DNA of 64,000 nucleotides from Solidesulfovibrio magneticus (GCA_002482565.1 DLGG01000068.1:32673-96672), one strand, 5' to 3'. Counted from the stretch's first letter, positions 19,298 to 28,045 are shown. The notes: generated from the sequence alone by a model not told the origin. Translations and numbers: made by a program.

Positions 19298-19975
19298 GTG
19301 GCCCTGCGCCGCGCCGCCGGCTTCACTCTGGTGGAGCTGACCATCGTGCTGGTCGTCATGGGCATTGCCGCCGGCCTGGCCATCCCCCAACTGGCCGGCC
19401 TGTTTTCCCGCGAAAACGAAAAATCCATGGCCCGGCAGCTGGCCGGCCTGCTCACCCGGGCCAGGACCGAGGCCATCGTCACAGGCCGGTCCTTTGTCGT
19501 GACCCTGGACTGGACCCGTGGGGAGGCTCGTCTGGAACCGCTGCCCGAATCTGTTTCGCCGGCTCCGGTCGGGCGCGTCGGCCGCAAGAGCTCCGAGCGC
19601 TCCAAAGCCGCCGTGGCCAAGGACGCGCCGGGGAGCCTGCCAGCCCCGTCTGGCACGTCCCGGCCGCCCGTCGCCGTCGGGCCGACGAAAATCGCCGACA
19701 AGGCCCGGCCGCGCCTGCTCCTCACGCCCCTGGGCCGGTTCAGCCAGCCCGAATCCCTGGAGCTGATCGTGACCCCGCAGGGCCTGTGTCAGCCGGCCTT
19801 TGCCCGCCTGTCCGCCAACGGCGGCAACGAGGCGGTGGTGGTGGTCGACCCCGTGGGCTGTCGGGTCAACCTCCTTTCCACCGACCTGGACGTGGCCCAG
19901 GCCCGCTTCGAAAAGGCGCTCGGTTTTTTCGATCCGCCTTGGGCCGGAACCTCGCGACCGGCGGGCAAGCCATGA
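19298..19975 (+). CDS. gspH: Type II secretion minor pseudopilin GspH
   Basis: A 225-aa minor pseudopilin starting at GTG 19298, 11 nt after gspG. A very short leader precedes the cleavage site AAG|FTLVELTIVLVVMG. The globular region carries a Pro/Ser/Ala/Lys-rich insertion (about residues 80-130) that makes it longer than most GspH proteins. Assignment rests on pseudopilin signature and gene order (G-H-I-J-K). It overlaps gspI by 4 bp. Confidence 0.85.
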   Translation: MALRRAAGFTLVELTIVLVVMGIAAGLAIPQLAGLFSRENEKSMARQLAGLLTRARTEAIVTGRSFVVTLDWTRGEARLEPLPESVSPAPVGRVGRKSSERSKAAVAKDAPGSLPAPSGTSRPPVAVGPTKIADKARPRLLLTPLGRFSQPESLELIVTPQGLCQPAFARLSANGGNEAVVVVDPVGCRVNLLSTDLDVAQARFEKALGFFDPPWAGTSRPAGKP

Positions 19976-20367
19976 AACGCCGCCCGGAAACGTTCGTCCC
20001 GTTACAAGGCACAGGGCAATCGGGCCAGGCCCTGCTCGAAACCCTGACGGCCGTGGCCATCATGGCCATTGCCCTGGTGTCGCTCTTGGCCGGGCTGGCC
20101 CGGCTCCAGGACAAACGCCTGGACGCCGCCCGGGCCAGGCGGGCCGCTTTTCTGGCCGAAGGCAAAATGCTGGACCTCCTGGCCGCCGGGCCGGCCAACC
20201 TCAAAAACGTCTCGGGCACGTTTCCCGCTCCCGACGCGGACTACGCCTTTAGCGTGGAGATCAGCGACACCCGGGGCGAGCGGCTGCGCCTGGTGTCGGT
20301 CACCGTGCGCGACGTTGGTTCGCAGCGTCTGCAAATCCGGCTGGCCCGGCTGGAACCCGGGCCATGA
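19972..20367 (+). CDS. gspI: Type II secretion minor pseudopilin GspI
   Basis: A 131-aa minor pseudopilin. The cleavage site reads SG|QALLETLTAVAIMAIAL: the usual Phe at +1 is Gln, but Glu at +5 is kept. The downstream pattern, GLARLQDKRLDAARARRAAFLAEGKM, matches GspI proteins. The start ATG overlaps the gspH stop and the stop overlaps gspJ, so all three are translationally coupled. Whether the Gln at +1 affects N-methylation is not known. Confidence 0.88.
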   Translation: MKRRPETFVPLQGTGQSGQALLETLTAVAIMAIALVSLLAGLARLQDKRLDAARARRAAFLAEGKMLDLLAAGPANLKNVSGTFPAPDADYAFSVEISDTRGERLRLVSVTVRDVGSQRLQIRLARLEPGP

Positions 20368-21083
20368 AAGCCGCGCGCCGGCACGAATCCGGTTTCACCC
20401 TGGTCGAGGTGCTCCTGGCCCTGCTCATCGGGGCCCTGGTCATGCTGGGTTCCTATTCCGTCACCTCCCAGGTCATCGGCCTGTCCGAAGACGTCCGATC
20501 CAACCTGACCGCCGAGGACGCCCTCGATATCCTGCGCATTGCCTTGGACAACGATCTGGGGTCGCTCATCTGGGTCGAATCCCCAAAGCAGGGAGCGTCC
20601 GAAAGCATGGCCTTTTACGGCGGCCGCCAGGAGGCGGCCCTTTCAGACCAGGACGAAGAAGTCCTCCTCTCCCTGACCAGCGCAGCCAGCCTGAATCCTG
20701 GCGCGCCATTTCCCTCGCACGCCTTCAATCGCATCACCTATCTGCTGCGAAAGCCCCCCGGAAAAGATGGGCAGAAAACGGACACGCGCCAGCTCGTGCG
20801 CCGGGAGTTGCCGGCCGCCACCCTGGCTTGGCGGGACACCGCCCGCCCGAGCGCCCGCGAAACCGTGCTCTTGGAGACCGTCTCCGCTTGCGCCCTTCAG
20901 TTTATCGACCAGGCCGCCTCGCTGACGACCTGGGACAGCCAAGCACGCATGCAAGCCCGCCAATCTCCGTTGCCGACCCAGGTCCGGTTGCAGGGAGAGA
21001 CCATCCTTGGCGGCAAGATGCGCCGTTTCGACGTGCGCTTGGCCTTGCCGCCCCGGACCCTTGCCCTGGGGGAAGGACGATGA
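20364..21083 (+). CDS. gspJ: Type II secretion minor pseudopilin GspJ
   Basis: A 239-aa pseudopilin with a short basic leader and cleavage site ESG|FTLVEVLLALLIGALV. The globular domain is the usual GspJ size and contains an ITYLLRKP strand and an Arg-rich region around residue 145. It forms the pseudopilus tip with GspI and GspK. ATGA overlaps link it to gspI upstream and gspK downstream. Confidence 0.9.
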   Translation: MKAARRHESGFTLVEVLLALLIGALVMLGSYSVTSQVIGLSEDVRSNLTAEDALDILRIALDNDLGSLIWVESPKQGASESMAFYGGRQEAALSDQDEEVLLSLTSAASLNPGAPFPSHAFNRITYLLRKPPGKDGQKTDTRQLVRRELPAATLAWRDTARPSARETVLLETVSACALQFIDQAASLTTWDSQARMQARQSPLPTQVRLQGETILGGKMRRFDVRLALPPRTLALGEGR

Positions 21084-22084
21084 GGGCCGGTCGCACCCGG
21101 GGCGCGGTGCTGCTCTTCGTCCTGGCCCTGGTGGCGCTTTTGGCCTCTCTGGCCGTGACCACCATCCGCACGGCCCAGGTCGAGGTGTTCGCGACCTACG
21201 GCGGCATCTACGCCCGGCAGGCCCGGGCCACGGTCGAATCCGGCCTTCTGGCCGCCGCCGCCGTGTTGCTGCCGCCCCGGCCCGCAGACTCCGACAACCT
21301 GACCCAGGACTGGGCGTTTTTCCCTGATCTGGCCAGCTATCCGGGCGTGAGCTTTTTGGACGGCCACGTAAGCGGCCGCATCGAGGACGAAAGCGGCAAG
21401 TTTCCGGTCAACGCCATGCACCCCGGCCTGTCCAACCATGCCGCCTATCAGGCCGTCTTCCTGCGCCTTTTGACCGGAGAGGCCCTGGCCCTGCCCGAAG
21501 ATCGGGCCAAGGCCTTGCTGGCCGCCCTGACCGACTGGCTCGACGCCGACGACCAGCCAGGTGCGGGCGGCGCGGAAGACGCCGCCTACGCCGCCGCGCA
21601 GCTTCCGTACCATGTCCGCAACAACTCTCTGGACACCCTGGGCGAACTGCTGCTTATCCAAGGATTTTCCCGCGACCTGTTATGCGGCCGGGGCGATCGC
21701 CCGGGGCTTTTGTCCCTGCTCACCGTCTGGGGCAGCGGGCTTATTAACGTCAACACCACCCCGCTCCCCGTGCTGGCCGCCCTGCCGTCCGGCCTAAGCG
21801 CCGCCCAGGCCGCCGCCCAGGCCCGCAGCCTCGACGCCTACCGCCGCGATCCCGTGCGCCAAAGCGAACTGGCCAGCCTCGAATGGCTGACCAAGGCCGC
21901 CGGCTCGGAGAACGGCCAATGGCCCACCACGTTGCTCACCACGCGCAGCCTCTACTACGCCGTCACCCTCGAAGGCCGGTCCGGCGTGGCCACCGCCCGG
22001 CTCTTCACCGTGCTCAAGCGCGACCAGTCCGGCCAGTCGGGCAAGCCCCCCCACTGTATGGTGCTCTACCGGGAGTTGCGCTAA
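21080..22084 (+). CDS. gspK: Type II secretion tip pseudopilin GspK
   Basis: A 334-aa large pseudopilin that caps the tip. The leader MRAGRTRG precedes a hydrophobic helix (AVLLFVLALVALLASLAV) that lacks Glu at +5, as is normal for GspK. The large helical domain includes DESGKFPVNAMHP, LTDWLDADDQPG and INVNTTPLPVLAALP, all family hallmarks. It overlaps gspJ by 4 bp; gspL starts 26 nt downstream. Confidence 0.93.
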   Translation: MRAGRTRGAVLLFVLALVALLASLAVTTIRTAQVEVFATYGGIYARQARATVESGLLAAAAVLLPPRPADSDNLTQDWAFFPDLASYPGVSFLDGHVSGRIEDESGKFPVNAMHPGLSNHAAYQAVFLRLLTGEALALPEDRAKALLAALTDWLDADDQPGAGGAEDAAYAAAQLPYHVRNNSLDTLGELLLIQGFSRDLLCGRGDRPGLLSLLTVWGSGLINVNTTPLPVLAALPSGLSAAQAAAQARSLDAYRRDPVRQSELASLEWLTKAAGSENGQWPTTLLTTRSLYYAVTLEGRSGVATARLFTVLKRDQSGQSGKPPHCMVLYRELR

Positions 22085-22110
22085 GACAGGCTCCATGCCA
22101 CAAAGCCGGG

Positions 22111-23568
22111 ATGCGGGAATCCCTTCTGGTCGTGGCGAGGCGGCCGCAATCCCTCACGGTCCTGCTTGTCGAAACCGGTCCGGGCCTGCCCGCGCCGACG
22201 GTCGCGGCGAGTTTCCCCCTCCCCCCCGACGCCTCGGCGACGGATGTGGCCGAAACCGTCACGCAGCTGGTTCGGGAGCAGACCCTTGACGCACGCCGCG
22301 TAGCCTTGGGACTGGACGCCGCCGAAGCGACCTTGCGCCGCCTGGCGTTTCCCTTCACGGCCCCGGCCAAGATCGATCTGGTCCTTGGCCCGGAATTCGA
22401 GCCCTTTCTGACCGCGCCACCGGCCGAAACCGCCCTGGCCTGGGCCGCCACTGCCCTGGCCGCCCCTCCCGAGACCGTGGTCCTGGCTGCGGCCGTGTCG
22501 CGCGAAGCCCTGGCCGCCCAGGCGGCCGCCCTGGCCGCCGTGGGCCTGCCCCCGCAAACTGCCTGCCTTGATCTGGCCGGCCTTGACGCCCTGCTCCAGG
22601 CGCTTATGCCCGGCTGCGAGGCCGTGCTGTGCGTCCATGCCGAGGCCGGCCGGGCGGATTTCGTCTGCCGCCTGGACGACGCGCCCCTGACCTGGCGAAG
22701 CCTGCTTCTGCCAGAGGCGGCCGACGCCGGGCAACAGGCGGCGTTTCTCGCCCGCGAGGCGGCCCTCACCCTGTCGCCTCTGGCCGGCCGGCCGCCGGTC
22801 GGCCTGACCCTGGTCCTTGGCGGGCAGGCTGCCCGGCCCGAGACGGCCGCCGCTCTGGAAGCCGCCCTGGGCGCGCCGGCAACAGCCCTTTCGGCCCTGC
22901 CCGGCTGGCCGCGCCTGCCTACGGGCGAAGCGTTGCCCGAAGCCCTGGCCCTGGCTTACGGCCTGGCCTTGCAGGCGGCAAAAGACCCGAAGACGACCAA
23001 TTTCCTGCGCGGCGAGCTGGCCCCGGCCCTCTCGCGCGCCACCCTGCGCCGCGCCCTGCTCCTGGCCGGCGGCAGCGCCCTGACCTTGGCCGTTTGCGCC
23101 ATTGGGGCATATTTCTCTATGCTGTGGCGGCTCGACGCCTCCCTTGCCCGAACCCGGGCCGAAACCGAGACCGTCATCGCCGCCGCCGCCCCGAACCTGG
23201 CCCCGGGACTAACCCTCACGCAAAAACTCTCTGCCCTGCGCGGCCGGCTGGCCGAAGGCGCGGCCGCCCGGCGCGACCAGGGAACCGTCCCGGCCGGGAG
23301 CGTTCTGGAGATCCTGGCCGCCATCCATCAGGGCCTTGGCCCGGATGGGGCGGCCAAGGCCCGACGCGTGGCCCTGGACGAGAGCCGGGCCACCATCGAC
23401 GCCGTGGCCGACGACTACACCACCGTGGACGCCGTCAAACGCCGGCTGGCCGCCATGGAGGTCTTTTCCGGCGTGGAGATCCGGGGGGCCAAGAATAACC
23501 CGGAGAAGAAACAGGTGGAATTCCAGCTCGACCTCAAACTGGCCGCCGCCGGCCAAGGCGCACCGTGA
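22111..23568 (+). CDS. gspL: Type II secretion protein GspL
   Basis: A 485-aa bitopic inner-membrane protein that recruits GspE. A cytoplasmic ASKHA-like region (residues 1-300, very Ala-rich) is followed by one membrane helix (about 313-333: LLAGGSALTLAVCAIGAYF) and a periplasmic ferredoxin-like region ending VEFQLDLKLAA. The sequence KDPKTTNFLRGELAP before the helix matches the GspL region that precedes its membrane span. ATG 22111 has a weak ribosome site. The 3' end overlaps gspM by 4 bp. Confidence 0.88.
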   Translation: MRESLLVVARRPQSLTVLLVETGPGLPAPTVAASFPLPPDASATDVAETVTQLVREQTLDARRVALGLDAAEATLRRLAFPFTAPAKIDLVLGPEFEPFLTAPPAETALAWAATALAAPPETVVLAAAVSREALAAQAAALAAVGLPPQTACLDLAGLDALLQALMPGCEAVLCVHAEAGRADFVCRLDDAPLTWRSLLLPEAADAGQQAAFLAREAALTLSPLAGRPPVGLTLVLGGQAARPETAAALEAALGAPATALSALPGWPRLPTGEALPEALALAYGLALQAAKDPKTTNFLRGELAPALSRATLRRALLLAGGSALTLAVCAIGAYFSMLWRLDASLARTRAETETVIAAAAPNLAPGLTLTQKLSALRGRLAEGAAARRDQGTVPAGSVLEILAAIHQGLGPDGAAKARRVALDESRATIDAVADDYTTVDAVKRRLAAMEVFSGVEIRGAKNNPEKKQVEFQLDLKLAAAGQGAP

Positions 23569-24074
23569 AACGCGAGCTGCCCCATCCCCTGCTCCTGGCC
23601 GCTGGCGGCCTGGCCGTCCTTGTGGGCCTGTACCTGTGGGTCGTCGTTCCCGTCACGGACGGCCTCGACACCCGCAAACGCCGGCTGGCCGAGGCCGGAC
23701 GCGGCCTGGAAGAAGCCAAACGACTGGCCGGGCAGCTCGCCGCCCTGGGCCAGGTCCCGACAGCCGCCCCCGTGCCGGAAGGCTTCTCGCTTTTTTCGCT
23801 GGTGGAAGGCGTGGCCAGCCGGGAAGGGGTCAAGGGCAACGTGGAGTTCATGCGACCGGCCAGCCGCGACCTCGGCGGCGGCCGCCGGGAAGCGGCCGTG
23901 GACCTGCGCCTGGCTGGCCTGGGCATGGACAAGCTTCTGGCCTTCCTGCAACAGGTCGAAGACCCCACGCGCGGCATCCGCGTGCGCCAACTCATCCTCA
24001 CCCCGTCAGCCAAGGGCGGCATCGACGCCGACCTGTCCGTGGCCATGCCGCAGTCAGCTGACAAAGCACCATAA
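23565..24074 (+). CDS. gspM: Type II secretion protein GspM
   Basis: A 169-aa inner-membrane protein with one N-terminal membrane helix (about 9-29), a coiled segment (TRKRRLAEAGRGLEEAKRLA) and a small periplasmic domain. It partners GspL. The GTG start overlaps the gspL stop (GTGA). It is the last gsp gene: no gspN or gspO follows. A hairpin repeat begins 16 nt after its stop. Confidence 0.88.
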   Translation: MKRELPHPLLLAAGGLAVLVGLYLWVVVPVTDGLDTRKRRLAEAGRGLEEAKRLAGQLAALGQVPTAAPVPEGFSLFSLVEGVASREGVKGNVEFMRPASRDLGGGRREAAVDLRLAGLGMDKLLAFLQQVEDPTRGIRVRQLILTPSAKGGIDADLSVAMPQSADKAP

Positions 24075-24090
24075 AAGTTAAGAAAAAGAT

Positions 24091-24128
24091 GCCTCCGGCG
24101 GCCGGGGGCCCGAGGCCCCCGGACCCCC
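24091..24128 (+). repeat. 38-bp dispersed hairpin repeat, copy 1
   Basis: First of four near-identical elements starting GCCTCCGGCGGCC and ending CCCGGACCCCC. The core is a hairpin, GGGGGCC-CGA-GGCCCCC. It lies between the convergent ends of gspM and the TPR gene, 16 nt after the gspM stop. It may act as a transcription end point, although no U-tract follows. Confidence 0.85.
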
Positions 24129-24150
24129 GAATGGGAAGCGCGGCGAGACG

Positions 24151-25659
24151 TCAGCGGACGCCGCTGTCCAACGTCGTGGTCGTGGTGGTGGTCGTGGTCG
24201 TCGTCGTGGCGGTCGCAGAGGATGAAGACGTGGTCGAAGGGGTATACCAGGAGTTGGAACTGCTGGTGGCCGTGCCGGCCGAGGTCACAAGAGCCTGCAG
24301 TGAAGCGGCCTCATTCAGGTCGTCCTGGGCCTTTTGGGTGTAGGCCGCGCTGTTGGCCGGCTCGGCGGCGGCCAGGGCCGTCCAGGCCGCCGCCCGATGC
24401 TTGAGGGCGGCCACATAATAGGGCTGGATGGCCAAGGCCTTGTCGTAATTGGCGATGGCGTCCTTGTAGAGGCCGGCGTTGTAGCGCAGCCGGCCGATGG
24501 CGTCGTAGGCCCGGGCATAGGCCGCGTCCAGGGACAGCGCCGTATTGTAATCTTCCATGGCCCGCTCGGGGTCGCCAATCGACGCGTAGTAGGCGCCCCG
24601 GTCCACGTAGACGCTCGGTTCGCCCGGGCCGTAGGCCACGGCCAGATTCAGCTCGGACAAGGCGGCCGAACCCGCGCCAAGGCCGATGTAGGCCAATCCC
24701 AGGCCGCCTGTCGCCTTGGCGTTGTCCTCGTCCAAAGCCAGGGCGGCCTTGTAGGCGAGCTGGGCCGAGGCATAGCTGCCCTGGGCCAGATAGGCGTCGC
24801 CGAGCAGGATGTAGCCGGCCACGAGCTTATCCTTGTTATTGAGATAGATGCCGGCGCAATAGGACGAATACATGGCCATTTGGACCAGGGTTTCGTTGTA
24901 TTCGTTAAGCGTCTCGTTTTTTTCCTTGTCCTTGTCCGTCAGATCCTCGGACACGGGCAGCTTCTGACTGCCGGCGGAAGAAGCGAACTGGTTGGTGCTG
25001 GCCGAAGAGGTCGTCGTTCCCGAAGTAGACGACGTGGTGGTCGCGCCGGACGTGTCCGTGGTCGTGCTGGTCGAGACCGGACCGGAGCCGGTGGCCGTGC
25101 CGGCGGTGCTCGTGCCGGAACCCGTGGACGAGCCGGAGGCGGCCGTGCCGGAAGTCGCCGTGCCGAGACCCGAAAGGTTGCCCAGGGAACTCATGCCGTA
25201 CAGCGACGTCCCCCCGAGGATGCTGCCCGAACCAAGGCCGTATAGCGAAGAGACGGGGTAATAGTACGAGGAGCCGTAGGCTGTGGCGACGTCGAGAATG
25301 GGGCTTTCGCCCGGCAAGAACTGGTCGCAGGCGTCGGAAGCGCGAAGCAGGGCCAAGCCTTGGCTGGCGTCGGACACGGCCTGGGACGGCACGTCCAGGA
25401 CCAGATCGACCCGGGCCCGGGCCAGATAGGCCTCGCCGTTGTCGGGATAGGCGGTGAGGGATTCGGTCAGATAGGCCAGGGCCGAAGGATAGTTGTTGTC
25501 CGTGATGGCGGCGGCGGCGTTGGCGTAGGCGGCGTCATTGCTTGACGCCAGCCCGCCGATGGACGTCAACGAAGATGTGGCCGGGACGGCCGGCCGGGCG
25601 ACCAGAAGGGCCAAGCCCAGGGCAATGGCCGCCGCGCCGCGTTTTCGTCCCTTGCCCAT
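24151..25659 (-). CDS. Exported TPR protein with Ser/Thr-rich linker and poly-Thr tail
   Basis: A 502-aa predicted secreted or periplasmic protein. A signal peptide (about 1-28) is followed by TPR-like helices, a low-complexity Ser/Thr/Gly/Ala linker (about residues 150-235), a block of four or more TPRs (about 265-430), and a tail with Ser runs and 12 consecutive Thr near the C-terminus. The Thr codons form an imperfect triplet repeat at 24172-24207. AAAGGAGA supports ATG 25659. It is convergent with the gsp operon. Such linkers are common in surface or secreted proteins and may be glycosylated; function unknown. Confidence 0.78.
   Translation of the reverse strand: MGKGRKRGAAAIALGLALLVARPAVPATSSLTSIGGLASSNDAAYANAAAAITDNNYPSALAYLTESLTAYPDNGEAYLARARVDLVLDVPSQAVSDASQGLALLRASDACDQFLPGESPILDVATAYGSSYYYPVSSLYGLGSGSILGGTSLYGMSSLGNLSGLGTATSGTAASGSSTGSGTSTAGTATGSGPVSTSTTTDTSGATTTSSTSGTTTSSASTNQFASSAGSQKLPVSEDLTDKDKEKNETLNEYNETLVQMAMYSSYCAGIYLNNKDKLVAGYILLGDAYLAQGSYASAQLAYKAALALDEDNAKATGGLGLAYIGLGAGSAALSELNLAVAYGPGEPSVYVDRGAYYASIGDPERAMEDYNTALSLDAAYARAYDAIGRLRYNAGLYKDAIANYDKALAIQPYYVAALKHRAAAWTALAAAEPANSAAYTQKAQDDLNEAASLQALVTSAGTATSSSNSWYTPSTTSSSSATATTTTTTTTTTTTLDSGVR
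24172..24207 (-). repeat. ACN triplet repeat coding 12 threonines
   Basis: Twelve consecutive ACG/ACC codons in the 3' end of the TPR gene. Slippage would change the length in whole codons and keep the frame, so it would vary tail length rather than switch the gene off. Confidence 0.8.
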
Positions 25660-25745
25660 GCGTCTCTCCTTTGACCTGCGACAAGCCGGCAACTTCCCCT
25701 GCATCTAATGGCACGCGTCAACGGCGTCAAGGCGCGCCTGGGACG

Positions 25746-26840
25746 TCAGACCCGTCTGGCCGCCTCGGCCCAGGCAATCTCCCGGATGATGGACTGCGTC
25801 ACGCCCCCGGCCGTCAGTTCCGCCGGCAGCACGCTCCAGGTGTAGGTCTCCACCTCCAGCGGCGTGTCCGGCTGAAATAGCGGCAACACCTGGCGTAGAA
25901 ACGCCTGAGTCGTGGCGCATTGCGGCAAGGACTCGATGAAAATGGGCATATGAAAATGCACGCGCCAGGATTCCACCCCCGAAAGCCGCGCGGCCAGGGC
26001 CTGGGGCAGATCGTCGAACCGGACCAGCTCGCCGCCCTGCAGTCGGGCCACGGCCTGATGCAGATAGACCGGCTCCGCGAAACGGGCCAGTTGCGTCAGG
26101 TCGCCGCCGTCGAGATGCAGGGCCGAGGACACCTGCACCTGCCCCACCTCGATGCCGCGCCCGGCGAGCAACGCCAGAGACTCGGCCGGGTCCTCGTATT
26201 GCAGGGCCTGATGGCAGCAGTCATAGCAGACGCTCAAATGGGCCATGTGCTCGGGCGGCGCGTCCACGGCCTCGAAAAAGGCGGCCATCTCGGCGGTGGT
26301 CTCGATGCGGCAGCCGGGTTCGGCTTCCACGGCCAGGCGGATGCGCCGGCCGGTTTCCTCGTAAAGCGCGGCCAGGCTGGCCAGGACGCCGCGCAGGGCG
26401 GTGTAGGCCGCCGGCAGGTCGGCGTCGGGAAAGCCCTGGCGAAAGCCCAGGGGCACGGTGGAAATGGCCCCGGTCGCGCCTTCGGGCAGCCAACCGGCCA
26501 GGAGCCGGGCCAGACGCAGGGCGTAGGCGGCGCGCTCGGGATCGCGCCAATCGGGCCGGTAGACGGCCTCCTTGACCGGCACGTCGTGGAAGCGGCCGTA
26601 GGGAAAGCCGTTTATGGTGCGCACGGCGAGATTGCGGGCGGCCAGTGCCTCGGCAAAGGCCCGGGCCGCCTCGGCGTCGCACTCCAGGCTCGCCCGGCCC
26701 GACAGCCGCAGCCCCACGGGAAAGGGCCGGTCCGGGCAGACGGCGGCGGCCACGGCCGGCGCGTGGTCCCACAGGCCCTGGCAAATTTCGCCAAAGCTCT
26801 CCCCAGGATGGATATTGGTGCAGTAGGTGACAGGTTCCAT
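25746..26840 (-). CDS. eboE: EboE-like TIM-barrel protein
   Basis: A 364-aa protein resembling EboE (metabolite traffic protein), a xylose-isomerase-like TIM-barrel family. Seen here: the opening VTYCTNIHPGESFGEI, then VRTINGFPYGRFHDVPVKE, VEAEPGCRIETTAEM and VCYDCCHQALQYEDP, with His/Glu/Asp residues in positions typical of a metal-binding TIM barrel. It lies 8 nt downstream of the eboD-like gene on the same strand. In other bacteria the ebo operon (eboA-F) is linked to moving a precursor into the periplasm. Only D and E are present here. ATG 26840 follows GAGGGG at short spacing; an upstream TTG start is possible. Confidence 0.75.
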   Translation of the reverse strand: MEPVTYCTNIHPGESFGEICQGLWDHAPAVAAAVCPDRPFPVGLRLSGRASLECDAEAARAFAEALAARNLAVRTINGFPYGRFHDVPVKEAVYRPDWRDPERAAYALRLARLLAGWLPEGATGAISTVPLGFRQGFPDADLPAAYTALRGVLASLAALYEETGRRIRLAVEAEPGCRIETTAEMAAFFEAVDAPPEHMAHLSVCYDCCHQALQYEDPAESLALLAGRGIEVGQVQVSSALHLDGGDLTQLARFAEPVYLHQAVARLQGGELVRFDDLPQALAARLSGVESWRVHFHMPIFIESLPQCATTQAFLRQVLPLFQPDTPLEVETYTWSVLPAELTAGGVTQSIIREIAWAEAARRV

Positions 26841-26848
26841 GGTCCCCT

Positions 26849-28045
26849 CTATCCCCAACTGGGGGGTCCGGGGGCCTCAGGCCCCCGGCCGCCGGAGGCA
26901 TCCCCCTCTCCCCTCCCCGCCAGTTCGGCGCGGGCGGCTTCGAGTTGGGGCAGATCGACGGCGTGGACTTCGATGCGCTGGCCAAGGCCGGTCAGCATGG
27001 ACAGATGGAGCCTGCCGCCCAGGTGTTCGCGGAAGGCTTCGATGGCCGCGGCCATGTCCAGGTCGGCCAGGGCCGGATGCCACACGGCCAGCCTCAGGGC
27101 GTCGAGCAGGGACAGCGCCTGCTCGGCCTCGTCCCGGGAGAGCAGGCCGGTGCGGCAGGAATAGAGGGTATCCAGCGCGATGCCCACGGCCACGGCCTCG
27201 CCGTGGCGCAGCTCGCCCCGGGTCGCTTCTTCCAGGGCGTGGGCCGACCAGTGGCCGAAATCGAGCGGTCGGGCCGAACCGAGTTCGAAGGGGTCGCCGC
27301 CGCCGGCGATATGCTGCAGATGGGCCTCGGCGCAACGCACGTTGGCTTCAAAAAGCGCCTCGTCGTCGCCGGCCGCCAGCCTGGGGGCCAGCTCGACCAG
27401 ACGGGCGAAAAAGAGCGGATCGCGCACCAGGGCGACCTTGACCGCCTCGGCCAGGCCGGCCAGCACGTCGCGCCGGGGCAGCGTGGCCAGCAGGGCATGG
27501 TCGTTGACCACGGCATAGGGCGGGGCGAAGGCGCCGATGTAGTTCTTGCGGCCGAAGTAGTTGATGCCGTTCTTGACGCCCACGCCGGCGTCGTTCTGGG
27601 CCAGGACGGTGGAAGGCATCCGGATGAGCCGCACTCCCCGATGGGCGGTGGCCGCGCCGAAGCCGGCGGCATCGAGAAAGGCCCCGCCGCCGAGGGCCAG
27701 CACGAAGGACTGGCGGCACAGCTTGCCCCGGAAGGTCAGTTCCCACACGGCCTGGGTTACGGTGAAGTCGGCCTTGGCCGCCTCGCCGCCGGGCAGGACC
27801 AGCGGCGCTTCGACGAGGCGCATGACCTCGACGTGGGCCTGGGCATAGGCCATGACCCGGCCGGGCAGGCCGGGATCGACGGCGACCAGGCCGGCGTCGC
27901 AGACCACGCCGACCTTGCGCGGCCCCTGGCCGGACCGGGCCAGGATGTCGGCCAGGACCGGGTTGCCCGGATCAAAGGCCTGGCGGGTGAAGACCACGGG
28001 GAAATCGAACGTGGGCGCGATGTGCTGGGCAATGGCGACGGTCAT
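26849..28045 (-). CDS. eboD: EboD-like sugar-phosphate cyclase (3-dehydroquinate synthase family)
   Basis: A 398-aa protein of the dehydroquinate synthase (AroB) superfamily. The NAD-binding LALGGGAFLDAAGF, the MPSTVLAQNDAGVGVKNGIN segment and KNYIGAF are conserved. Metal ligands appear retained: Glu in GLAEAVK, His in LDFGHWSAH and His in LRHGEAVAVG. Its coupling to an EboE-like gene marks it as EboD rather than AroB. The C-terminus is odd: the last ~20 residues (ending APGPPSWG) are encoded by a dispersed 38-bp repeat, implying that the repeat replaced the original stop. Substrate unknown. Confidence 0.78.
   Translation of the reverse strand: MTVAIAQHIAPTFDFPVVFTRQAFDPGNPVLADILARSGQGPRKVGVVCDAGLVAVDPGLPGRVMAYAQAHVEVMRLVEAPLVLPGGEAAKADFTVTQAVWELTFRGKLCRQSFVLALGGGAFLDAAGFGAATAHRGVRLIRMPSTVLAQNDAGVGVKNGINYFGRKNYIGAFAPPYAVVNDHALLATLPRRDVLAGLAEAVKVALVRDPLFFARLVELAPRLAAGDDEALFEANVRCAEAHLQHIAGGGDPFELGSARPLDFGHWSAHALEEATRGELRHGEAVAVGIALDTLYSCRTGLLSRDEAEQALSLLDALRLAVWHPALADLDMAAAIEAFREHLGGRLHLSMLTGLGQRIEVHAVDLPQLEAARAELAGRGEGDASGGRGPEAPGPPSWG
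26862..26899 (-). repeat. 38-bp dispersed hairpin repeat, copy 2 (inside eboD 3' end)
   Basis: Reverse-oriented copy, identical over the core to copy 3 (GGGGGCC-TGA-GGCCCCC). It is read through in frame by eboD, adding an Ala/Ser/Gly/Pro-rich tail, and ends 11 nt before the eboD stop. Confidence 0.85.

Noticed and set aside
24172..24207. Phase-variation switch at the Thr repeat
   Set aside because: The repeat unit is three bases and in frame, so slippage changes length but not expression.
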